A DNA stretch of 64,000 bases from NCBI RefSeq assembly GCF_020510565.1, contig NZ_CP075189.1, positions 3,896,501 through 3,960,500 of the forward strand, written 5' to 3'. Positions 18,077 to 26,026 of the stretch are shown here, piece after piece. The translations under genes and the position numbers were made by a program. The notes under the pieces were generated by a model that worked only from the letters and a program-made list of their open reading frames with translations, was not told the DNA's origin and did no database searches. This DNA is from Ferribacterium limneticum (lineage in GTDB: Bacteria; Pseudomonadota; Gammaproteobacteria; Burkholderiales; Rhodocyclaceae). Position 1 is the stretch's first letter; every line of letters starts with the position of its first letter.

Positions 18077-19752
18077 GCCGGAACTTTCCAGTCGAGATCG
18101 CGGTGGCGGGCAAGGTGGCGCGGCGTCCAAGAATGGGCCGAGCGGGAGACGAAATGATAGCGCGCGACGTGATACGAGGGGTCGAAGCCGTAGAAGTTGC
18201 GGCGCATTTCGGCCAGTTCCTCGGCGCGATAGGCGGCCAGCGGTTTGGTGGCTTCGTCGGCGCGGCGTTTGGCCTGCTTGGCGGCGAGTTTTTCCGGGAA
18301 ATCTGGAGCAGAAGCCAGTTCGGCGGCACGGCGGGCGACATCGACGGCGAAGGCGGGACCGGGCAGGCAGGCGTCGTAAAAGCCGAGCTTGACTGCTTCC
18401 GGCGCGGTCATCGGCAGGCGGTGGCGCATGATGGCCTTCGCCCCCTCATCGCCGACGCGCGGTGGCAGCAGATAGGTCCAGAATTCCGAACCGTAGAGAT
18501 TGCCCATGTTCTTGTAATGCGGGTTGAGCATGACGCCGTCGCGCAACCATACGAAATCGGCGGCGCGCGCCAGGAAGCAACCGCCGGCACCGGCATTGCC
18601 GCCAACCGCGGCCACGGTCAGCTGCGTTTCGCAGCGCAAAATGGCCTCGGCCAGATCGTCGATGGCGTTGATGTTGGCCCACGACTCGTCGGCCGGGCTT
18701 TCGGCCGCCTCGATGGTGTTGAGGTGAATGCCGTTCGACCAGAAATCGCTGCCGCCGCGCAGCACGATGACTTTGGTTGGCCGCGTTGTCGCCCACTGAA
18801 AGGCTTCGGTCAGGCGCCGGCATTGGCCGGTGCTCATCGCGCCGTTGTAGAACTCGAAGCTCAGGAAGCCCACGCCGCCAGCCTCTTCGTAGGCGATGTC
18901 CTGCCAGGTCGGGGTCGGCGACTTCCAGTAGCCACCGTCTAGCGGCAACTCTGGCAGCTCGGCAGCCTCCGTGAAAGCCAGCGTTGTCGGCAGCTTGATG
19001 CCACCAGCCGGCTTGACGTGGCCGATCCATACCGAGCCGTCAGCCGTTGCCCGACAAATTGCCGTTTCACGGCGGCCAAGCAGACTACCCGGATCGCCCT
19101 TGAGCGACGCTTCCGGCCAGGCATCGAACAGGTGACAGGGCTGACCGAACAGTTCATCGGCGACGCCAGGGAAGCCGTCAGCGGCATTGAGCTTGGCCAG
19201 GATGGCGGCGCTGGTTTCGGTCTGCCAGTCAATGGCGCGGTCAGCCTGCTTCATCAGCGCGTGCGCCTGCCCCGGCACGCGCGCCGGTTTGAAATTTGGC
19301 TCATTTTTCCGGTTGACCGTAGCAATCACCGCCTGGACGGCTGCTTCGGTGACTTCGCTGCGATAAATCGAGGCTTTTCGAGCCGAGCGCATCGGAAAGG
19401 TCGCCGACGCCCAGACCGGCCCCGCATCCATTTCAGCCTCGGCTTGTAACACTGTGACACCCCACTCCTTGGCGCCCCCCTGAATTGCCCAGTCGAGCGC
19501 CGATGGACCGCGGTCGCCAACCGGCCCTGGATGGACGATCAGGCAGCAATGGCGCGACCAGATCGACTCGGGAATCGCCCGTTTCAAGAACGGAGCGATG
19601 ATCAAATCCGGCCGGAACAGGGCCACGGCCTCCTCGCTGACTGCATCGGCAATGTCGAATTCGATGCTGATTTCGTGGCCGCGTGTAACAAGTTCGCAAC
19701 AAAGTCGCTGGGTCAGGCCGTTGAAGCTATGGGAAATGAGGAGAATTCGCAC
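18073..19752 (-). CDS. hypX: HypX, CO-forming maturation protein for oxygen-tolerant hydrogenase
   Basis: 559 residues in two modules. The N-terminal half resembles formyl-tetrahydrofolate-using hydrolase/transferase domains (RPDLIIAPFLKRAIP, HPGPVGDRGPSALDW). The C-terminal half is an enoyl-CoA hydratase/crotonase fold (FLSFEFYNGAMS, GGNAGAGGCFLARAADF). HypX makes the CO ligand of the NiFe(CN)2CO site from formyl-tetrahydrofolate under aerobic conditions and is found with oxygen-tolerant hydrogenases. It leads the chain hypX-hoxA-hoxB-hoxC, each joined by an ATGA overlap. Between the modules a dispersed-repeat copy encodes IATVNRKNEPNFKPARVPG in a linker before MKQADRAIDW, without disturbing the conserved parts. 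Confidence 0.93.
   Translation of the reverse strand: MRILLISHSFNGLTQRLCCELVTRGHEISIEFDIADAVSEEAVALFRPDLIIAPFLKRAIPESIWSRHCCLIVHPGPVGDRGPSALDWAIQGGAKEWGVTVLQAEAEMDAGPVWASATFPMRSARKASIYRSEVTEAAVQAVIATVNRKNEPNFKPARVPGQAHALMKQADRAIDWQTETSAAILAKLNAADGFPGVADELFGQPCHLFDAWPEASLKGDPGSLLGRRETAICRATADGSVWIGHVKPAGGIKLPTTLAFTEAAELPELPLDGGYWKSPTPTWQDIAYEEAGGVGFLSFEFYNGAMSTGQCRRLTEAFQWATTRPTKVIVLRGGSDFWSNGIHLNTIEAAESPADESWANINAIDDLAEAILRCETQLTVAAVGGNAGAGGCFLARAADFVWLRDGVMLNPHYKNMGNLYGSEFWTYLLPPRVGDEGAKAIMRHRLPMTAPEAVKLGFYDACLPGPAFAVDVARRAAELASAPDFPEKLAAKQAKRRADEATKPLAAYRAEELAEMRRNFYGFDPSYHVARYHFVSRSAHSWTPRHLARHRDLDWKVPA
19288..19328 (-). repeat. Dispersed repeat copy 7, inside hypX
   Basis: Complement reads GATTGCT, perfect core, then TGAGCCAAATTTCAAAC. 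It is translated as IATVNRKNEPNFK in the HypX interdomain linker. Numbering skips 6, which was rejected. Confidence 0.88.
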
Positions 19753-19919
19753 GATTTACAGTTCTTTACAATTCATGTCAGCAACCTGAAGCGAGGCAGG
19801 ACGGGGCTTTGCGGGGTGTGTCGTCCCATGCCGCATACTTCTATAACTTTCGCGATATTTTTCAGACACTTGGCTTTGACTACGATGCACATCAACAAAA
19901 ATGGGATCGGAGAACAACA

Positions 19920-20126
19920 ATGCAAACACAGCAAAAGCGAGTCAAAACTCGGGATCTTCCCGTCAGCCGGGCACCGCGTCCGGAATACGTCGCCGCCATC
20001 CGCTATCCGGACGGTCGTCGTGACCTGTTCCACATCCGCAATGCCGACAATTTTGCCGACGCCCGCGAACTGGTCATTTCCGAAGTCGGCGACGTGCTGT
20101 CGGTGATGATCGCGCTGCGCCACTAA
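19920..20126 (+). CDS. Small conserved-looking protein of unknown function between hypX and hypE
   Basis: 68 residues (MQTQQKRVKTRDLP...) with a basic N-terminus and an amphipathic C-terminal half (VAAIRYPDGRRDLFHIRNA, ELVISEVGDVLSVMIALRH). No family is recognised. The start has GGAG 10 nt upstream. It is read rightward against the leftward hydrogenase genes, ends 7 bp from the hypE stop and diverges from hypX over 167 bp (19753-19919), which must hold both promoters. Its presence means hypX-hoxABC cannot be simple read-through from hypE without crossing it. The reading frame shows normal third-position GC bias, so I believe it is a real gene. Confidence 0.6.
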   Translation: MQTQQKRVKTRDLPVSRAPRPEYVAAIRYPDGRRDLFHIRNADNFADARELVISEVGDVLSVMIALRH

Positions 20127-20133
20127 GCCGGTC

Positions 20134-21186
20134 TCAGCAAATCCGCGGCAACTGCTCGCCGCTCAGCCAGTCCACGATACGACGGCCGCCAAAACCGGTC
20201 GTCATCTGGACGAAATGGTGCGCATCTTCATGCACCGAGCCGACGATGGCCGCCGCCCCACCCAGCGGGTGGGCGCGCATGGCGGCCAATAGCTTTTCAG
20301 CATCCGCTTCGGCGCAGATCGCCACCAGCTTGCCTTCGTTGGCGACATAAAGCGGGTCCAATCCCAGAAATTCACAGGCTGCATTGACCGCTGGGTTCAC
20401 CGGCAAAGCCTTCTCCTGCAGCATCATGCCGACGCCTGATTGCTTGGCAATCTCGTTGAGCGTCGTCGCCAGCCCGCCTCGCGTCGGGTCGCGCAGGACA
20501 TGGATATCGGCACCACTGGCCCGCATCGCCTCGATCAAGCCATGCAGCGCAGCCGTATCGGAAACGATGGGCGACTCGAAGCCGAGGCTCTCGCGCTCGG
20601 CCATGATCGCCATGCCGTGATCGCCCAATGTGCCGGAAACCAGAATGACATCGCCCGGTTTGGCATAACGGCCGGACAGTTCGCGGCCCGGCGCGACGAC
20701 GCCGACGCCAGTCGTCGTAATGAACACCCCGTCGCCCTTGCCGCGCTCGACGACCTTGGTATCGCCGGTCACCACCGGCACGCCAGCCTCCTTGGCCGCT
20801 GCCGCCATGCTTTGCACGATGCGCGCCAGATCGGCGAGCTTGAAGCCTTCTTCAAGGATGAAGCCGGCAGCAAGATAAAGCGGTTTGGCGCCCATCATGG
20901 CCACGTCGTTGATCGTGCCGTGCACCGACAGGCAGCCGATATCGCCGCCCGGGAAGAACAGCGGCGAGACGACATGCGAGTCGGTGGCCATGACCAATTT
21001 GCCCTCGCCCGGGTTCGGCAGCAGCGCGCCATCGTCACCCTGGGCCAAGTATTCGTTGCCGAGATATTTGGCGAACAATTCCTCGATCAATTGCGCCATG
21101 GCCCGGCCGCCGGAGCCGTGGGCCATGTCGACATGGCCGTGCTTGATGTCGAGGGGACGGACGTAGGTTTTGCGGGTTTCGGTCAT
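20134..21186 (-). CDS. hypE: HypE, carbamoyl dehydratase for hydrogenase cyanide ligands
   Basis: 350 residues of PurM/ThiL-type fold. HGSGGRAMAQLIEELF near the N-terminus and DDGALL, ATDSHVVSPLFFPGGDIG and PTRGGLATTLNEIA are classic HypE motifs. The chain ends ...GEQLPRIC, the conserved C-terminal cysteine that takes the carbamoyl group from HypF and is dehydrated to thiocyanate for transfer to HypCD. It lies last in the hyp series but is separated from hypD by a 600-bp gap holding a large inverted repeat, so its expression may not simply follow that of hypD. Confidence 0.96.
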   Translation of the reverse strand: MTETRKTYVRPLDIKHGHVDMAHGSGGRAMAQLIEELFAKYLGNEYLAQGDDGALLPNPGEGKLVMATDSHVVSPLFFPGGDIGCLSVHGTINDVAMMGAKPLYLAAGFILEEGFKLADLARIVQSMAAAAKEAGVPVVTGDTKVVERGKGDGVFITTTGVGVVAPGRELSGRYAKPGDVILVSGTLGDHGMAIMAERESLGFESPIVSDTAALHGLIEAMRASGADIHVLRDPTRGGLATTLNEIAKQSGVGMMLQEKALPVNPAVNAACEFLGLDPLYVANEGKLVAICAEADAEKLLAAMRAHPLGGAAAIVGSVHEDAHHFVQMTTGFGGRRIVDWLSGEQLPRIC

Positions 21187-21205
21187 GGGGTGAAGGGTTC
21201 CGTTA

Positions 21206-21766
21206 AATCGGCTTGGGTTTCCGCCTTGCTGGCGGGCGTACTTTCTTCTTGCTTCGCCAAGAAGAAAGTAGCCAAAGAAGAAGGCGACCCTGGGTCGGTG
21301 CCGGCTGCGCCGGTTCCCTGCGCTACTCGGGACTGGCGGGGGCTGCGGAACTCGGGCTGCGCCCTCAGACAGTCCTCGCCCTTTATCCGCCAGCCCCTGC
21401 GTTGCTCGGCACCTCTCAAGGGGCCCGGTGAAACGACCCGTACTTGAGCTTTTGTGCCTGAATGGCGGATTTCATTTTTGGCCGTTTTTTCTGGTTGACC
21501 GTGGATGTCTGTTTTTCGGAACGACGGTCGAGCACGGACGCCTTTGGGGCCCCCGTGGAAGGCGCTGAGCAACGCAGGAAGGACGGGGGCAGTCGGCGAG
21601 GACTGTCTGAGGGCGAAGCCCGAGTTCCGCAGCCGCCCGGCCTGCCGAGTAGCGCAAGGAACCGGCAAAGCCGGCGCCGCCCCCGGGGTCGCCTTTTCTT
21701 TGGCTACTTTCTTTTGGCGAAGCAAAAGAAAGTACGCCCGCCAACAAGGCGGAACCCCAAGCCAAT
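21206..21766. repeat. Large imperfect inverted repeat between hypE and hypD
   Basis: Two arms of about 220 bp (21206-21431 and 21545-21766) are inverted copies at roughly 80-85% identity by eye. They include GCTTGGG, the CTCAGACAGTCCTCGCC block and CTACTCGG. Each arm carries its own perfect small hairpin: TACTTTCTTCTTG / CAAGAAGAAAGTA at 21239-21270 in the left arm and a TACTTTCTTTTG / CAAAAGAAAGTA version in the right. Elements built around this TACTTTCTTTTG hairpin are common between genes in beta- and gammaproteobacteria. The 113-bp centre holds dispersed-repeat copy 8. There is no coding frame of conviction, so this accounts for the 600-bp gene-free stretch 21187-21786. Confidence 0.85.
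21469..21503 (-). repeat. Dispersed repeat copy 8, in the loop of the hypE-hypD inverted repeat
   Basis: Complement reads CCACGGTCAACCAGAAAAAA, then CGGCCAAAAATGAAAT: one substitution in the core. Confidence 0.85.
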
Positions 21767-21786
21767 TAAAAAAAGAAACCCCCACT

Positions 21787-22914
21787 TCAGGCCACATCCT
21801 TGTACCGCCCATACGTGTAATGCGCCGCACAAGCCCCCTCCGACGACACCATGCACGACCCCACCGGATTCTCCGGCGTACAAACCGTCCCGAAAATTTT
21901 GCAGTCCTGCGGCCGCTTGACCCCGCGCAGGATCGCCCCACATTCGCAGGCCTTATGGTCGGCGACCGACTTATAACCAAGCGGAAAGCGTTTTTCAGCA
22001 TCAAATTCGGCGAACTGGCTGCGAATGCGCAAGGCCGAGTAGGGCAGGATGTTCAACCCGCGCCATTCGAAATTCTTGCGCATCTCGAAAACTTCGGCCA
22101 CCAAGGCCTGCGCCTTGAGATTGCCATCACGATCAACCGCCCGCGAGAACTCGTTTTCAACCTCGGCCCGCCCTTCGTTGACCTGGCGAACCAGCATCCT
22201 GATCGCCTGCATGACATCGAGCGGTTCGAAACCGGCGATGACCACCGGCTTGCGGTATTCCTCGGCGAAGAACTCGTAGGGCCGACTGCCGATAATGGTC
22301 GACACGTGGGCCGGGCCGATGAAGCCGTCGAGTGGCACGGTGCCCCACTGGCGCACTTCCGGCGATTCGAGAATGCTCGAGATGGCCGACGGGGTCAGCA
22401 CGTGGCAGCAGAGTACCGAGAAGTTCTTGAGGCCGAGGGCGGCGGCCTGTTTGATGGCCACGGCCGTCGGCGGCGTCGTCGTTTCGAAGCCGATGGCGAA
22501 GAAGACGACCTGCTTGTCCGGATTTTTCTGCGCCAGCGTCACGGCATCGGCGCTCGAATAGACCATGCGGATGTCGCCGCCACGGGCCTTGGCCTTGAGC
22601 AGCGAGAGGCTGTCGGAGGCTGGCACGCGCAGGCAGTCGCCGTAGGTGCACAGCGTCACGCCCTGCTCCAAAGCCAGCCTGATCGCCTGATCGACGCGGC
22701 CAATCGGCAGCACGCAAACCGGGCAACCCGGGCCGTGGATCATCTTGACGTTGGCCGGCAGCAGGTCGGAAACACCGTAGCGCGAAATGGCGTGGGTGTG
22801 GCCACCGCAGAATTCCATGAAATGGTAGTTGCGCGCCGGGTTGGCCTCGCGGCGGATGGCTTCGGCCAGGCCCTTGGCGACTTCGCCGTCGCGGAATTCG
22901 TCGATGTATTTCAT
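21787..22914 (-). CDS. hypD: HypD, iron-sulfur scaffold for Fe(CN)2CO assembly
   Basis: 375 residues with the HypD signatures FMEFCGGHTHAI near residue 35, GPGCPVCVLP (redox Cys pair), the GFETTTPPTA motif, and C-terminal Cys motifs in DHKACECGAIL and PQDCKIFGTVCTPENPVGSCMVSSEGAC, ligands of the [4Fe-4S] cluster. With HypC it receives cyanide from HypE and assembles the iron core before insertion into HoxG and HoxC. The start codon shares one base with the hypC stop (TGATG). Confidence 0.96.
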   Translation of the reverse strand: MKYIDEFRDGEVAKGLAEAIRREANPARNYHFMEFCGGHTHAISRYGVSDLLPANVKMIHGPGCPVCVLPIGRVDQAIRLALEQGVTLCTYGDCLRVPASDSLSLLKAKARGGDIRMVYSSADAVTLAQKNPDKQVVFFAIGFETTTPPTAVAIKQAAALGLKNFSVLCCHVLTPSAISSILESPEVRQWGTVPLDGFIGPAHVSTIIGSRPYEFFAEEYRKPVVIAGFEPLDVMQAIRMLVRQVNEGRAEVENEFSRAVDRDGNLKAQALVAEVFEMRKNFEWRGLNILPYSALRIRSQFAEFDAEKRFPLGYKSVADHKACECGAILRGVKRPQDCKIFGTVCTPENPVGSCMVSSEGACAAHYTYGRYKDVA

Positions 22915-23159
22915 CAGTGGATGGTCAGATCGTCGCCGGGTGCCAACTCGCCCATTTCAGCAAACAGCTTGAGCGTCTTGGCTGCCTCTTCCGGGTCGAG
23001 CTTGTTCAGCGCGTAGCCGACATGGACGATCACGTAATCGCCGACCACCACGCCCTCGACCAAGGCCAGAGAAATTTCCTTCTTGACCCCGGCCAGATCG
23101 ACCAGAGCGTTGTCGTTGTCGCGCAGTTCAACGACTTGCGCGGGAATGGCCAGACACAT
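22914..23159 (-). CDS. hypC: HypC, hydrogenase maturation chaperone
   Basis: 81 residues beginning MCLAIPAQVVEL, with the essential Cys2 after Met removal, and containing VGDYVIVHVGYALNKLDPEEA, the family's second block. It binds iron with HypD and delivers the Fe(CN)2CO unit to the large subunit. A related chaperone, HoxL, is encoded at 30492-30794, so the locus has the usual division between a general HypC and a specialised HoxL for the membrane-bound enzyme. It is joined to hypD by a stop/start overlap. Confidence 0.95.
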   Translation of the reverse strand: MCLAIPAQVVELRDNDNALVDLAGVKKEISLALVEGVVVGDYVIVHVGYALNKLDPEEAAKTLKLFAEMGELAPGDDLTIH

Positions 23160-23188
23160 GACGGCTCCTCAAACTCTCAAAATTCGGT

Positions 23189-23671
23189 TCATCGCCGGCC
23201 GCTCAGGGCGCGCAGAAAGCCGCGCCGACTGACCGGCTGACGCGGTTCATCGCCAACCACGGCCACATGGGCGCCAAGACCGAGCGCCAAACGGGCGTCG
23301 CCGACGAGAAGTCGGGCCGCCGCCATGCCGAGCACCTGGCTGATCGGCTGCACCAGTTCGACGCACTGATAATCGCCAAGTTCCGGGTCGTGGGCCGCGA
23401 CGAAACGCCAGTCCATGTTCCCCAGCGCCAGGTAGCGCTGCTGGCCGAGCGGAATGTCGCCCCACAAATCGCCGCCGCCGGGCAAGAGAAAAATGCGGAC
23501 GAAGCCTGGCGCGATGACGCCGGCCAGCCAGTCGCCACGTTCCTGAACGCACCAGCAGACTTCGGCCGTCAGCGCCGGATTGACCGGCAAGCCTTCGGAC
23601 AGGGCGGCGCAGCGCCGGGCCAGCGCACTGGCCGGATCAAACTGCCACGAAGTTGGCGCCTTATCGCTCAA
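23189..23671 (-). CDS. Second HybE/HoxT-like hydrogenase assembly protein, diverged
   Basis: 160 residues. The layout recalls the HybE family: an N-terminal helix, a CVQERGDWLAGVIAPGFVRIFLLPG segment matching the family's 'W.GV.ITPW...LLLPG' block, and a MDWRFVAAHDPELGDYQCVELVQPISQV segment matching 'FPSGEYEF...Y..CSLFSPM'. Key words differ (APGF for TPWF; LVQPI for LFSPM), so it is a distant paralogue of the more typical gene at 28353-28820. It is co-translated with hypF (ATGA). A specialised chaperone for the regulatory hydrogenase or a particular Fe-S subunit is possible but unproven. Confidence 0.6.
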   Translation of the reverse strand: MSDKAPTSWQFDPASALARRCAALSEGLPVNPALTAEVCWCVQERGDWLAGVIAPGFVRIFLLPGGGDLWGDIPLGQQRYLALGNMDWRFVAAHDPELGDYQCVELVQPISQVLGMAAARLLVGDARLALGLGAHVAVVGDEPRQPVSRRGFLRALSGRR

Positions 23672-26019
23672 GACATTTCCTTTGTCGAAACCTGTTCCGA
23701 CCGATTTTCGCCGCTCGCCAGCCGGTCGGCAAGCGCCAGACGGCGGGCGATCCAGGCCTGACCGAGAGCCAGTCCGCCGTCGTTGGGCGGCGCCTGGCGG
23801 GCTTCAAGTAGCTTGATGCCGGCGGCGTCGAAACGGCTGCGTAGCGCCGTCATGAGCACGGTATTCATCGCGCAGCCGCCGCCGACGGCGATTTTAGTGC
23901 CTTTCAATTTTGGGCTGTTTTTCCGGTTGACCGTAGCAATCGCCCAGTCGGCCAGACCGGCCGCGACGGTAGCGTGGAACAGCGCGGCGCCGTGGGCGGC
24001 ATCGTCCTTGCAGCCCATCAGAGGCGACAACATCGGTGAAAAGTCGAGGATCGTGCCGCCTTCGAGCAAGGTATAGCCGCCGGGCAGCGGTTCGACCGGG
24101 CCGTATTGGGCAGCCAGACCTTCGAGTTCCATCGCCGCCTGCCCCTCAAATTGCATGAGGTCGCGCACGCCGAGCAGGCCGGCGGCAGCGTCGAACCAGC
24201 GGCCGAGGCTGGTCGTCGGCGGGCAGCGCAGATTGCGGGCGAGCATGGTGAGCAGCGGACCGGGGTCGCGCGTCGGGTAATACTGCTTGATCCAGCCGCC
24301 GACGCGGTAGCCGAAGCCGGCGCCGTGCAGGGCGGAGACGGCCATGCGCCACGGCTCTTTAGCGGCGCGGTCGCCGCCGGGCATGGCCAGCGGGCTGAGA
24401 TGGCCGAGGCGCTCGCAGTTTGCGCCATCAAGATGCAGCAACTCACCGCCCCAGGCGCCACCATCGGGGCCGAGGCCGACGCCATCGAGCGCCAGGCCGA
24501 TGATCGGCTCGTTGATACCATGTTCGGCGCAGATCGGAGCAATGTGGGCGTGATGATGGCCGACGGCGACGGCTGGAATGCCGAGCTTTTCGGCCAGCCT
24601 GACCGCCAGATGCGTGGAGGGAAAATCGGGGTGGAGGTCGTGGGCGATCAGCTCTGGCCGGACGTCGAGGATGGCCAGCAGATGATCGACCGTTTCTTCG
24701 AGGAAACCGATGGCCGCCGCGTTGTCGAGACCGCCGATGTGCTGCGACAGGAAGGCTTCGCGGCCTTTCATGAGGCAGATCGTGTTCTTGAGGTAGCCGC
24801 CGAGCGCCAGTACGGTCGGGCCGTCGTCGGCCAGTGCAATCGGTACCGGCACGTAGCCGCGGGCGCGGCGGATGAAAGCAGGGCCTGCGCGGACAACCGA
24901 ATCGTCGCAGCGGATGACGATGTCGCGGTCGTGCACCAGGTAGGCATCGGCGATGCCGGACAGGCGGTCGAGCGCTTCGTCGTTGGCGATGACCAGCGGC
25001 TCACCGTGCGGGTTGGCGCTGGTCATGACCAGCAGGAGATCGTTGGTTTGCGTCAGCCAGTCGGTGCCGGCCGGACGGCCAGCCGCTTCGTGCCAGAGCA
25101 GCAGGTGGAGCGGCGTTGCCGGCAGCATGGCGCCGAGCCAGGCGAGGCCGGGAGCGATGCCTTTCAGTTCGGCGGCGCCCTTGGGGCAGAGGACTATGGG
25201 TGCGGCAACGCTGTGCAGCAGCGTCAGTTCGTCATCGCCGATCCGGGCAAATTCGGCCAGCGAGGCGGCGTTGAGGCCCATCACGGCGAAGGGCTTTTCC
25301 TCGCGCTGCTTGCGTTCGCGCAGTTCGGCCACGGCGGCAGCGTTCCGCGCGTCGCAAGCGAGATGGAAACCGCCCAGCCCCTTGATGGCGACGATTTTGC
25401 CATCGCGCAGCAGGCGCAGGGTTTCGGCAATGGGGTCGCCGGCCAGTGGCTGTCCGTCAGCCGAAAGCAGGCGCAGTTGCGGGCCGCAGTCCGGACAGCA
25501 GGTAGTTTCGGCATGGAAACGGCGGTCGGCCGGGGCGCGGTATTCGTCGTTGCACGGCGCACAGAGCGGAAAGGCGGCGAGGCTGGTTTGCGCGCGGTCG
25601 TAGGGAATCCGGCGGCTGACGGTATAGCGCGGGCCACAATGGGTGCAAGTCGTGAAGGCGTAGCGCCAGCGGCGGCTGGCCGGGTCGCAAATGTCGGCGA
25701 TGCACTCGGGGCAGATGGCGGCGTCGGGGCCGATGGCGGTTTTGACTTCGCCCGGTTCGCTGTCGAGAATCACGAAGCCATCGCCAGTCACCTCGGCCGC
25801 TTCATCCTCGATGCTGTCGATACGCGCCAGACGCGGAGCTTCGAGCGGCAAACGGGATTTGAATTTTGGCCAATTTTTCCCGTTGACCGTGGCAATCACC
25901 CCGGCCCCGTCGTTGCGCACCCAGCCGGTCAGCCCGAGCTCAGTGGCCAGCCGCCAGACGTAGGGTCGGAAGCCGACGCCCTGGACGAGACCGCGAATGC
26001 GGAACAGGCGGCCGCTCAT
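23668..26019 (-). CDS. hypF: HypF, carbamoyltransferase for cyanide ligand synthesis
   Basis: 783 residues: acylphosphatase domain (GLVQGVGFRPYVWRLA), two Cys4 zinc-finger motifs (ICPECIADICD, CTHCGPRY, CAPCNDEY, CCPDCG), a YrdC-like adenylation domain (IKGLGGFHLACDA), and a Kae1-like carbamoyl transfer domain (GHHHAHI, ALDGVGLG, VGGGCAMNT). It turns carbamoyl phosphate into carbamoyl-AMP and loads HypE. Two dispersed repeats are written into the protein: IATVNGKNWPKFK in the acylphosphatase domain and IATVNRKNSPKLKG just before the VGGGC motif. In both places the spacing to flanking motifs stays close to normal, which implies replacement of variable residues more than insertion. Confidence 0.96.
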   Translation of the reverse strand: MSGRLFRIRGLVQGVGFRPYVWRLATELGLTGWVRNDGAGVIATVNGKNWPKFKSRLPLEAPRLARIDSIEDEAAEVTGDGFVILDSEPGEVKTAIGPDAAICPECIADICDPASRRWRYAFTTCTHCGPRYTVSRRIPYDRAQTSLAAFPLCAPCNDEYRAPADRRFHAETTCCPDCGPQLRLLSADGQPLAGDPIAETLRLLRDGKIVAIKGLGGFHLACDARNAAAVAELRERKQREEKPFAVMGLNAASLAEFARIGDDELTLLHSVAAPIVLCPKGAAELKGIAPGLAWLGAMLPATPLHLLLWHEAAGRPAGTDWLTQTNDLLLVMTSANPHGEPLVIANDEALDRLSGIADAYLVHDRDIVIRCDDSVVRAGPAFIRRARGYVPVPIALADDGPTVLALGGYLKNTICLMKGREAFLSQHIGGLDNAAAIGFLEETVDHLLAILDVRPELIAHDLHPDFPSTHLAVRLAEKLGIPAVAVGHHHAHIAPICAEHGINEPIIGLALDGVGLGPDGGAWGGELLHLDGANCERLGHLSPLAMPGGDRAAKEPWRMAVSALHGAGFGYRVGGWIKQYYPTRDPGPLLTMLARNLRCPPTTSLGRWFDAAAGLLGVRDLMQFEGQAAMELEGLAAQYGPVEPLPGGYTLLEGGTILDFSPMLSPLMGCKDDAAHGAALFHATVAAGLADWAIATVNRKNSPKLKGTKIAVGGGCAMNTVLMTALRSRFDAAGIKLLEARQAPPNDGGLALGQAWIARRLALADRLASGENRSEQVSTKEMS
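23901..23941 (-). repeat. Dispersed repeat copy 9, inside hypF (C-terminal part)
   Basis: Complement reads GATTGCT, perfect core, then CAGCCCAAAATTGAAAG. Read as IATVNRKNSPKLKG. Confidence 0.87.
25857..25898 (-). repeat. Dispersed repeat copy 10, inside hypF (acylphosphatase domain)
   Basis: Complement reads GATTGCC, ACGGTCAACGGGAAAAA, then TTGGCCAAAATTCAAAT. Read as IATVNGKNWPKFK. Confidence 0.87.
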
Positions 26020-26026
26020 CGGCGGC

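Noticed and set aside
16778..18130. Longer N-termini for hoxB (from 16778) and hoxA (from 18130)
   Set aside because: Homologues start at the internal Met, each of which makes an ATGA overlap with the preceding stop; the extensions are unlike any family member.
19798..19812. AGGACG-N5-TTGC as a sigma-54 promoter for the small rightward gene
   Set aside because: It keeps the invariant GG and GC spacing but misses most of the -24 consensus, and it is ~110 bp from the start codon. Not enough to call.
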